A DNA stretch of 64,000 nucleotides from Nostoc sp. XA010 (GTDB lineage Bacteria > Cyanobacteriota > Cyanobacteriia > Cyanobacteriales > Nostocaceae), in assembly GCF_020829625.1 (NCBI RefSeq), contig NZ_JAIVFX010000027.1, positions 1 through 64,000 on the forward strand. The letters run 5' to 3'. Position numbers and translations under genes: made by a program. The notes below the pieces were generated by a model. The model was not told the origin of the DNA, did no database searches, and worked only from the letters and a program-made list of their open reading frames with translations. This document shows, in pieces, positions 9,245 through 15,809 of the stretch (positions are counted from its first letter, which is position 1; every line of letters starts with the position of its first letter).

Positions 9245-9270
9245 ATTGGGCATTTATAACCATGACCAGA

Positions 9271-9334
9271 TTGGAGAATAATTTATACCCATTTCCAGAA
9301 ACTTTTAAGAGATTTTATGGGTCTGGTTCTCCAA
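9271..9334 (+). other. nested hairpin just upstream of the 9354 gene
   Basis: TTGGAGAA (9271-9278) pairs with TTCTCCAA (9327-9334), and inside it ACCCAT pairs with ATGGGT. The stem ends 19 nt before the next start codon. It could be the KamA gene's terminator or a structured leader; there is no U-tract, so a leader is at least as plausible. Confidence 0.35.
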
Positions 9335-9353
9335 ATTCTGCAAAAATTAACCA

Positions 9354-10757
9354 ATGTCATCTTCTGCACAAGGTATTCCCGGATTACCCGATTTGACGCA
9401 TTCAATTGAGCTTGTCCAATTTGGAACCCAGGCGCTCAAAGCTTCACTGTTATTAGTATTTTTGGTCGTAGCTTTGGGAGTTGCGATCGCACTGATCAGT
9501 TTTTCTCTCCGCCGAAGCCAGCCGGAACAATTTATATTCATCGGCGAATGGGCTGTTGGTTATTCCCAACTGCTGCGAGGATTACAGCATTTAACTCTAG
9601 TATTAATTCTATTAGTACCGGGATTTTTTCTCTGTTCAACTTTAAGCAATCGCTACCACTACTGGGAACAAGCAAGGGTGGCTCAAGTTGCTGAAAGTGT
9701 TGCAGGTGAAAAGCTCGAACAATTTGCCCCTCAAGTCCGCTACTCTATTCGAGAGCCATACTCTTATAACACTCAAGTCAATGGCAAGATTGTCAAGGTA
9801 AATGAGACACGAGAAATCAACCGCTTCTTGACGTTGGCTGGTTCGCAAATTCAAGTCAAGCTTGACCAAAGCGTAGATGTTCCAGGTCGTAGCTCAGTTT
9901 ATCAGGCAAATTATACTGCTGACTATAAAGTAGTTAACCAACTCAAGGATATTAATAATTTTTTCTTTGAAGTACCCCCACCTAACGGCTACACACTTCT
10001 TGCTAGCTACAAAGTTGAACGTGATGGTACTAGGTTACAACAAACCAATCCGGGAGACTATGGCTTTCCCTTCCAGCTACAACCAGGGGAAGAAACCACT
10101 TTTCGAGTCACTTATCAGGCTCAAGGAGGGCCTCGCTGGGTTTATAGCGCCGCAGGACAGTTGCTTTCTAATTTTAGCCTCATAGCAGTTGCTAACTTTG
10201 CTCCGGCTGATTTTGCTAGTGGTGTTGTACCGAATGAGATTAAAGTTAACGGACGCAGTACGCAATTTACTTGGAAATTTGACGATAATGTTTCAGTCAA
10301 AAATCCATTTGGAGTGTTTACCAACACCGAACCTATTCGTCACACTGGCGTAATTCCGCGTCTTTTATTGCTAGCACCAGCAATATTTGTGTGGTGGATA
10401 TTGTTGTTATATTTGTCACTGCCAATGAGTTTTAAAAATATTGCGATCGCTGCTAGTATTTTCTTTGCTTGTCTATTGACTTTGACGTATCTAGCTCGCG
10501 TCATGAATGCTCAGTTAGCTTGGACTTTAATTTCCATTATCTTACTGTTTCTGACATGGGGATTGGGGGCAAGTCGCAGTGCTTCCCTTGCTGCTATTAT
10601 CTGCACTATTGCTGGAGCAGTATTACCCATCTTTGGATTATTAGTACCGTTCAGTGGACTAACCCTCAGCCTCGCGGGTTTGCTTTCAGCCGTTTGGCTA
10701 GCAGTGCGTCACTGGTATGGATGGTACAGTTTGCATCCAAAAGACCAAAGATTGTAG
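9354..10757 (+). CDS. multi-pass membrane protein with large extracytoplasmic domain, CreD-like layout
   Basis: A 467-aa integral membrane protein. Two hydrophobic segments near residues 29-52 and 78-95 come first, then a hydrophilic domain of about 230 residues. The C-terminal third holds about five more membrane segments (335-460). This arrangement resembles inner-membrane CreD, in which a beta-rich periplasmic domain sits between helices, but I saw no decisive motif, so the function stays unassigned. The DNA is well behaved in codon use. Its stop codon TAG overlaps the left flanking repeat of a small mobile element (10767-10869), so the insertion landed at the very end of the gene. Confidence 0.6.
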   Translation: MSSSAQGIPGLPDLTHSIELVQFGTQALKASLLLVFLVVALGVAIALISFSLRRSQPEQFIFIGEWAVGYSQLLRGLQHLTLVLILLVPGFFLCSTLSNRYHYWEQARVAQVAESVAGEKLEQFAPQVRYSIREPYSYNTQVNGKIVKVNETREINRFLTLAGSQIQVKLDQSVDVPGRSSVYQANYTADYKVVNQLKDINNFFFEVPPPNGYTLLASYKVERDGTRLQQTNPGDYGFPFQLQPGEETTFRVTYQAQGGPRWVYSAAGQLLSNFSLIAVANFAPADFASGVVPNEIKVNGRSTQFTWKFDDNVSVKNPFGVFTNTEPIRHTGVIPRLLLLAPAIFVWWILLLYLSLPMSFKNIAIAASIFFACLLTLTYLARVMNAQLAWTLISIILLFLTWGLGASRSASLAAIICTIAGAVLPIFGLLVPFSGLTLSLAGLLSAVWLAVRHWYGWYSLHPKDQRL

Positions 10758-10766
10758 GACTGTAGA

Positions 10767-10869
10767 CAATACGCTTGGGTTAAGGAAATTTTTCCGCTAA
10801 GGCAGGCAGGGGGAGCAGGGGAGGCAGGGGAGGCAGGGGGGGAAAAGAAAGCTTAACTGAACGGTATTG
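10767..10869. mobile_element. MITE-like element, CAATAC family, copy 1
   Basis: A 103-bp element starting CAATACGCTTGGGTTAA and ending TTAACTGAACGGTATTG; the ends are imperfect inverted repeats. It is flanked by GGACTGTAGA (10757-10766) and GGGCTGTAGA (10870-10879), a 10-bp direct repeat with one mismatch, as expected of a target-site duplication. The interior is a G-rich tract of GGCAGG/GGGAGCAGG repeats. No coding capacity. Confidence 0.65.
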
Positions 10870-10907
10870 GGGCTGTAGAAAAATGCTAAATATGAAGTGA
10901 TTCCGCT

Positions 10908-11045
10908 ATGATTAGCGAAGTTTTAGCAAATGCACTTATGGATAACGATTTACTGGCTTTTTTGGCGGGTGCTGGGTTACTCGTTCTCTATCTCATCTTT
11001 TCTGCATTAACTGAAATGGGAACTAAACTACCTTGGAAGAAATAA
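10908..11045 (+). CDS. 45-aa single-pass membrane ORF
   Basis: A short frame of 45 residues (MISEVLANALMDNDLLAFLA...LPWKK) with one clear transmembrane helix (about residues 15-34), an acidic N-terminus and a basic end. A perfect 14-bp stem terminator follows 46 bp after the stop, which supports expression. No strong ribosome binding site is visible. It does not match the photosystem small subunits I know by sequence, so its function is unknown. Confidence 0.45.
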   Translation: MISEVLANALMDNDLLAFLAGAGLLVLYLIFSALTEMGTKLPWKK

Positions 11046-11090
11046 GCAGATGGGGGGATGAATCAAGGGATTAACAGTTATTAAAATCAA

Positions 11091-11138
11091 AAAAATGTAA
11101 ATTTAATGCACTAGTGTACTTAAAAAATTTACATTTTT
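11091..11138 (+). terminator. terminator with perfect 14-bp stem
   Basis: AAAAATGTAAATTT (11091-11104) and AAATTTACATTTTT (11125-11138) are perfect complements; the distal arm itself ends in a T-run. It fits termination of the 45-aa ORF. Confidence 0.6.
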
Positions 11139-11216
11139 CAACCTGATTGGGCTTGGAAAAAGGAATAAACATCCTTTAGGCTGAGTTAATATACTTATTG
11201 TTCGAGGGAGTGCCAA

Positions 11217-11327
11217 ATGCGCGATCCACAGAAGAACCAGATTAAAATCGAGCCAGCAACCCTCGTATTAATTGTGTCCCTACTAATACTCTTGCCTCTA
11301 CTGTTTGTTGGTTTTTTATCGCAGTGA
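11217..11327 (+). CDS. 36-aa single-pass membrane ORF
   Basis: A 36-residue frame starting MRDPQKNQIK, with a charged N-terminus followed by one 20-residue hydrophobic helix and the end GFLSQ. A good ribosome binding site, GAGGGAG, sits 7 nt before the ATG, which is the main reason to call it. Size and layout resemble small thylakoid subunits, but the sequence does not match PsbX, PsbY, PetM, PetN or PsaX as I know them. Unknown function. Confidence 0.5.
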   Translation: MRDPQKNQIKIEPATLVLIVSLLILLPLLFVGFLSQ

Positions 11328-11439
11328 GCTACTGAGGAATACTCTACAGATATATTCTGCCGACGTTTTTCATAAAATGTGAACAAGTCGCATTTTGCAT
11401 TACCGTGGCATCTTAACCCAATCTCGTGAATTGTTAATG

Positions 11440-11620
11440 CATCGACCTACAATGCGATTGTATTGACTAACAATGCCATTGTATCGACTGACAATGCCAT
11501 TGTATCGACTAACAATGCCATTGTATCGACTAACAATGCCATTGTATCGACTAACAATGCGATTGTATCGACTAACAATGCCATTGTATTCACTAACAAT
11601 GCGATTGTATAGACCTACAA
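11440..11620. repeat. 21-bp tandem repeat array (about 8-9 units)
   Basis: Near-perfect direct repeats of period 21, consensus GACTAACAATGCCATTGTATC. Each holds the palindromic core CAATGcCATTG, with C/G exchange at the centre (CAATGCGATTG) in some units. There are no spacers, so it is not a CRISPR. A related 21-bp array lies at 30303-30470. Confidence 0.85.
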
Positions 11621-11711
11621 AAATTAACCTGCTCTTTCTTTAATCTTTGGGATAAGTCCAAAGAGCAAGTAAGTGTGGAGCATCAGCTTTGCTTTAATTA
11701 TCAAACGAATG

Positions 11712-11880
11712 TTAGAGGTTGTTTGAAAAGTATTATTGCTAACACCAAAAGCTCCAAAACCTAACCCCCCTAGCCCCCTTCCTACAAGGGAATGGGGGTT
11801 TCAAAGCCTCTCGACCTTTCGGGGAGAGGAATGGAAGTGTGATTTTTAGTATACTTTGCGACCTTTCAAACATCCTCTTA
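11712..11880. mobile_element. MITE-like element with TTAGAGG...TGTTTGAAA ends
   Basis: A 169-bp segment whose ends are imperfect inverted repeats: TTAGAGGTTGTTTGAAAAG at the left and CTTTCAAACATCCTCTTA at the right. The interior contains a dispersed repeat (11757-11842) with a CCTTCCTACAAGGGAATGG core, also present at 20230-20308. The same end sequence occurs at 58124-58142 beside a transposase remnant, so this looks like a non-autonomous derivative. No clear target-site duplication was seen. Confidence 0.55.
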
Positions 11881-11948
11881 GCGCGATGCCTACGCCTTGT
11901 CTATCAGGTGCGTTAAGCTACTGTTAACGCACCACTATTGCCCGAAAA

Positions 11949-13097
11949 CTACTTAGGCAAAACTTGCCGTAGTGCTGCTAAAAGTTGGTCAACACTTTCT
12001 TTTCGACTATTAAAGCCCATCAATCCGACGCGCCAAACTTTACCCGCTAGTTCGCCAAGACCACCGCCAATTTCAATATTATGTTCATTGAGTAACTGCC
12101 GAGCGATCGCTTTCCCATCTACCCCTGTTGGAATGCAGACAGTGGTAAGCGTTGGTAGTCTATACTGTTGCTCAACGTGCATACTCAGTCCTAAACTCTC
12201 CAACCCTTCCCAGAGATATTCTACATTTTTCTGATGACGCTGCCAGGAGTTTGCTAACCCCTCTTCTGCAAGCAAACGCAGTGCTTCCCGCAATGCATAA
12301 TATAAATTAACCGGTGCTGTGTGGTGATAGGTGCGTTCAGCGCCCCAATACTTACCCAGTAGCAACATATCCAAATACCAGTTTGGAACCTTTGTTTGGC
12401 GCTGTTGCAATTTCTCAAAGGCACGCGGACTCATTGTAAAAGGTGAAGCACCAGGCGGACAACCCAAACCTTTTTGGCTACAACTATAGGCTAAGTCAAC
12501 TCCCCAAGCATCCAAAAACAAGGGGACGCCACCCAAACTTGTGACTGAATCCACCAATAACAAAGTGCCAAATTCACGGCACAAATCAGCGACACCTTCC
12601 AATGGTTGACGTGCGCCGGTGGAGGTTTCGGCATGAACTAGGGCTAAAATAGTTGGACGATGAGTTTTTAATGCTGTTTGGAGTTCATCTAGATTGAAAA
12701 CTTGTCCCCAAGGTTTGGTAATGGTTCGCACATCCGCGCCATAACGTCCAGCCATATCCACAAGGCGATTACCAAAGTAACCAGCCACACCAATTAAAAC
12801 GACATCACCAGGTTCTACAGCATTGGCAATGGTTGCTTCCATTGCGGCTGTTCCTGTACCACTGACTGCAATGGTAAGTGGGTTTTCTGTTTGCCATACA
12901 TAGCGTAGCAACGACTGAATTTCATCCATGAGTGCGAGAAAAGCTGGGTCAAGATGCCCAACTGGTGAGGTATTCATCGCCTGGAGAACTGCGGGATGGG
13001 CATTGGAGGGCCCAGGCCCCAACAGCAGACGGGATGGAATTTCTAACGGTGTGAGTTGCAAGCGCCCAGAGTCGTTGATTGAAATTGTTTGCGTCAT
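11949..13097 (-). CDS. class V aminotransferase, alanine-glyoxylate/serine-pyruvate type
   Basis: A 382-aa PLP enzyme of aminotransferase class V, the group that includes alanine-glyoxylate, serine-glyoxylate and serine-pyruvate aminotransferases. It likely acts in photorespiratory glyoxylate or glycine/serine metabolism. The N-terminal LLLGPGPSNAHP and the PLP-lysine motif SCSQKGLGCPPG are visible, along with the conserved HAETSTGA and DSVTSLGG that place the cofactor. Length fits the family. The ATG at 13097 is preferred; a TTG seven codons upstream extends the frame. A monocistronic unit, divergent from the DUF1499 gene. Confidence 0.85.
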   Translation of the reverse strand: MTQTISINDSGRLQLTPLEIPSRLLLGPGPSNAHPAVLQAMNTSPVGHLDPAFLALMDEIQSLLRYVWQTENPLTIAVSGTGTAAMEATIANAVEPGDVVLIGVAGYFGNRLVDMAGRYGADVRTITKPWGQVFNLDELQTALKTHRPTILALVHAETSTGARQPLEGVADLCREFGTLLLVDSVTSLGGVPLFLDAWGVDLAYSCSQKGLGCPPGASPFTMSPRAFEKLQQRQTKVPNWYLDMLLLGKYWGAERTYHHTAPVNLYYALREALRLLAEEGLANSWQRHQKNVEYLWEGLESLGLSMHVEQQYRLPTLTTVCIPTGVDGKAIARQLLNEHNIEIGGGLGELAGKVWRVGLMGFNSRKESVDQLLAALRQVLPK

Positions 13098-13260
13098 AAT
13101 CTGTTTTCGCCTAGACAATACTTACCGGATCATAGAGCGAACGCATCACCCATGTTTTAATGAATCTGTCATTTGCCAGAAGATGCGATTACGGCAAAGT
13201 ATTACAGTGATTCAACCAAATGTGCGAGAGTATACTTATTCACTTACCCGGAACATAATT

Positions 13261-13650
13261 ATGGTTTTTGCTGGTAAACGACCAAATAATTTAGGTATTA
13301 GCAACGGTAAATTAGCACCTTGCCCTAATTCTCCTAACTGCGTTTCTAGTCAGAGTACAGATGCAGTTCACAAAATTGCACCATTGACTTTTACATCTAC
13401 CACAGAAGAAGCGATTAGTAATCTTAAAAAGATTATTGAGTCCTTACCAAGAACTAAAATAATTACCGAAAGCCAAGATTATTTATATGCAGAATTTAAA
13501 AGCGCTTTACTGGGATTTGTGGATGATGTAGAATTCTATCTAGACCGGAATGCTAATGTTATCCAAGTACGTTCGGCTTCACGCTTAGGTCAAAGCGATT
13601 TGGGTGTTAATCGTCAACGAATAGAAACGATTAGAGCCAAGTTAAAATAA
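13261..13650 (+). CDS. DUF1499 domain protein
   Basis: A 129-aa protein matching DUF1499: the N-terminal LAPCPNSPNCVSSQ motif with paired cysteines, the central ISNLKKIIESLPRTKII, YAEFKSALLGFVDDVEFYLD and the end IQVRSASRLGQSDLGVNRQRIE are all characteristic. The function of this family is unknown. The ATG at 13261 gives the usual length; a longer upstream frame overlaps the aminotransferase antisense and is not used. It ends 8 bp before the DUF1345 gene, so the two are probably co-transcribed. Confidence 0.8.
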   Translation: MVFAGKRPNNLGISNGKLAPCPNSPNCVSSQSTDAVHKIAPLTFTSTTEEAISNLKKIIESLPRTKIITESQDYLYAEFKSALLGFVDDVEFYLDRNANVIQVRSASRLGQSDLGVNRQRIETIRAKLK

Positions 13651-13658
13651 TTCGTTTT

Positions 13659-14327
13659 GTGAAACTTAATTTATTTAAAAACTTTGACCACCGACCCCGA
13701 CTGATGATTGCTGTCGGAATCGCTGGATTAATTTCAATAATTCTTCCATCTTGGCTACACTTACCTACTCGCATTCTCTGCGCTTGGAACTCCGGCGCTG
13801 ACTTTTTCTTAGCCGTAACCTGGTGGAAGATGATCAAAGCTACCCCAGAAAAAATTCGCCGTTATGCTGAGAATGAATATGAAGGACATTTAGCTATATT
13901 CATGCTGGTAATAGCTGCGGCTTGTGCTAGTGTTTTAGCGATCGGGTTTTTACTAACTGATAAAAAAGAGTTATCAACAATTCTGCTTACCCTACATGTC
14001 ATACTTTCAATTATGACCATTGTCGGTTCCTGGTTACTAGTGCATACGATGTTTGCAGTGCAATATGCACACAGCTATTACAAATATATTAATCGTAATA
14101 ATAGTGAAGAAATCATTGGAGGTTTAGATTTTCCTCATAACGACTATCCAGACTATTGGGAGTTTTTATATTATTCATTTGTAATTGGCATGACTAGTCA
14201 AGTTTCAGATGTGGAGACGAGATCACGCGATATGAGGCGCTTGACTCTGTTACATAGCATATTATCCTTCTTTTTCAATACCACAATTTTAGCGATGAGC
14301 ATCAATATTATTGCATCGCTGATTTAA
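13659..14327 (+). CDS. DUF1345 family membrane protein
   Basis: A 222-aa protein from a GTG start 8 bp behind DUF1499. Five hydrophobic segments alternate with short loops. The family signature is clear: WNSGADFFLAVTWWKM, HTMFAVQYAHSYY, then FPHNDYPDYWEFLYYSFVIG and MTSQVSDVE. DUF1345 proteins are inner-membrane proteins of unknown function. The position directly behind DUF1499 suggests an operon. Nothing odd in length. Confidence 0.8.
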   Translation: MKLNLFKNFDHRPRLMIAVGIAGLISIILPSWLHLPTRILCAWNSGADFFLAVTWWKMIKATPEKIRRYAENEYEGHLAIFMLVIAAACASVLAIGFLLTDKKELSTILLTLHVILSIMTIVGSWLLVHTMFAVQYAHSYYKYINRNNSEEIIGGLDFPHNDYPDYWEFLYYSFVIGMTSQVSDVETRSRDMRRLTLLHSILSFFFNTTILAMSINIIASLI

Positions 14328-14441
14328 AAATCGCTTAACTCAGCCAAAAGTATGATTATTTGCTTCTCTACTTGCAGAAAGATGAAATTCTCTTGCAAGT
14401 TTTTTAACATGAACTTAACTTGAGATAATCGGAGTAAGTTT

Positions 14442-14687
14442 ATGGCTGATCAAACAATAAATGAATTGCCTGCTGAAATTCAAGAACAGTTGCCCGAACA
14501 CGCACAGCAGATTTTTCTAGCAGCACTTAACGCTGCTCAAAGTAATGGTTCAAGTGAAGAGGGTGCGCGTGAGATTGCTTGGAATAGTGTAAAGAATGAA
14601 TACGAACCAGGCAGCGATGGCAAATGGCAGAGAAAGCCTGAAGACACTGCTATACATAATAAATCTGTTGTCTCTGGTGGCAATTGA
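14442..14687 (+). CDS. chaB: ChaB family protein
   Basis: An 81-aa protein of the ChaB family. It has INELPAEIQEQLPEHAQQIFLAALNAA followed by GAREIAWNSVKNEYEPGSDGKW, which is the ChaB core almost throughout. In enterobacteria ChaB is linked to the ChaA cation antiporter; in cyanobacteria and phages it occurs alone and its role is unclear. The start ATG follows GGAGTAAG, a good binding site. A strong terminator stands about 50 bp behind the stop, so it is a separate unit. Confidence 0.85.
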   Translation: MADQTINELPAEIQEQLPEHAQQIFLAALNAAQSNGSSEEGAREIAWNSVKNEYEPGSDGKWQRKPEDTAIHNKSVVSGGN

Positions 14688-14738
14688 GTAAATTTAAGTT
14701 TGGCATAGGCATCTTTTGTTAGAGGTAAGGCAAAATTT

Positions 14739-14789
14739 AAAGGGAATTCCATTTTTACGAAGCGGGTATGGGATTCCCTTTTGCTTTTT
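14739..14789 (+). terminator. rho-independent terminator behind chaB
   Basis: AAAGGGAATTCC (14739-14750) pairs with GGGATTCCCTTT (14770-14782), and the distal arm runs into TTTTGCTTTTTC. Strong stem plus T-tract. Confidence 0.75.
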
Positions 14790-14870
14790 CAGAATTTTTG
14801 CAAGATGATAGACATTTTGAACAAACTATAATTATTTAAATATTGGCTAGAAAATCTATCTACATAGAAA

Positions 14871-15446
14871 ATGCTAATTGAACAAGACGAAATTGCTATT
14901 CGTCTAATGGAAGATAAAATATATGATTATCAGTTGATGGCAAAATGGTTAACTGATGCACAAGTTTTGGAATTTTATGAAGGAAGAGATAATCCTTTTG
15001 ATTTAGAAAAAATTATAGAATCGTACAAACCTATGATCAGGGGAGATGACCCGGTTGTTCCGTGTCTGTTCTACTATCAAAATATCCCTATTGGTTATTT
15101 GCAGTATTGTGCGCTTAATGACTTATCCCAAACTGATAGACAATTGTATCATCTCGATCAAACTGATTATGTCTACGGAATTGACTTGTTCATAGGCGAA
15201 ACCGGCTATTGGAACAAGGGAATTGGTACAAAAATCTTGTCAGCAGCTATTAGTTATCTTTTTGAACAGCGACAAGCTCATAAAATTGTCATAGATCCTC
15301 ATGTTGACAATCCTCGCGCTATCCGTTGCTATGAAAAATCTGGTTTTGTCAAAGTAAAGTTATTGCCCACCCATGAGCTACATGAAGGGGAATACTCAGA
15401 TTGTTGGCTTATGGCAATAGACCAAAAGAATCCATTACACTCCTAA
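14871..15446 (+). CDS. GNAT acetyltransferase resembling AAC(6') aminoglycoside acetyltransferases
   Basis: A 191-aa GNAT enzyme. It follows the layout of AAC(6')-type acetyltransferases: IAIRLMEDK at the start, the GIDLFIGETGYWNKGIGTKI acetyl-CoA loop, then KIVIDPHVDNPRAIRCYEKS and GF. The DP..DN.RAI.CYEK.GF run is the strongest resemblance to AAC(6')-Ib-like proteins. Relatives also acetylate siderophore precursors or other small amines, so antibiotic resistance is only one possibility. It starts at an ATG with weak upstream signals and sits between two terminators or spacers, without partner genes. Confidence 0.75.
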   Translation: MLIEQDEIAIRLMEDKIYDYQLMAKWLTDAQVLEFYEGRDNPFDLEKIIESYKPMIRGDDPVVPCLFYYQNIPIGYLQYCALNDLSQTDRQLYHLDQTDYVYGIDLFIGETGYWNKGIGTKILSAAISYLFEQRQAHKIVIDPHVDNPRAIRCYEKSGFVKVKLLPTHELHEGEYSDCWLMAIDQKNPLHS

Positions 15447-15492
15447 TTTATGCATCACAACTAGTAAGTTGGTATGAGAGAATGTTACAAAA

Positions 15493-15657
15493 TTAACTTG
15501 CGTGTTCCCAGTCACTGAGTAACTCATGCTGTTGTACAGCTTTCTTGCATTGGCGGAATGGTACTTTAGGAGTACCAATACTAATGCCAGGAAAAGACTG
15601 TTTTTTTGTCTTGCTGGGTCTGTTTTCTTGTGTCGTTGTCAATTGTTGGGTTTTCAT
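15493..15657 (-). CDS. 54-aa hypothetical protein
   Basis: A short minus-strand frame from ATG 15657, encoding 54 residues (MKTQQLTTTQ...LLSDWEHAS). It is hydrophilic, with a Lys-rich N-terminal half and a proline-containing centre (SFPGISIGTPKVPFRQ). The composition is protein-like and the spacing from neighbours is sensible, but there is no clear ribosome binding site and no family I know. Confidence 0.4.
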   Translation of the reverse strand: MKTQQLTTTQENRPSKTKKQSFPGISIGTPKVPFRQCKKAVQQHELLSDWEHAS

Positions 15658-15809
15658 TGGTAAATCAATTTCTGATTAAAATCTCAGCACCAATTTATAA
15701 CACCAATTTTCAAACGGCAACTTCCACTATAGGTAGCTTATTTTCTACAAATATTCACAATCTGATCGCTACTAACCGGGGATTTCAATTAATTTCTTAA
15801 AAGTTTTGA

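Noticed and set aside
11440..11620. Possible CRISPR array
   Set aside because: Units are contiguous 21-bp repeats without unique spacers, and no cas genes are in the window.
12928..13260. Upstream extension of the DUF1499 frame
   Set aside because: It runs opposite the aminotransferase start and family members begin near the ATG at 13261.
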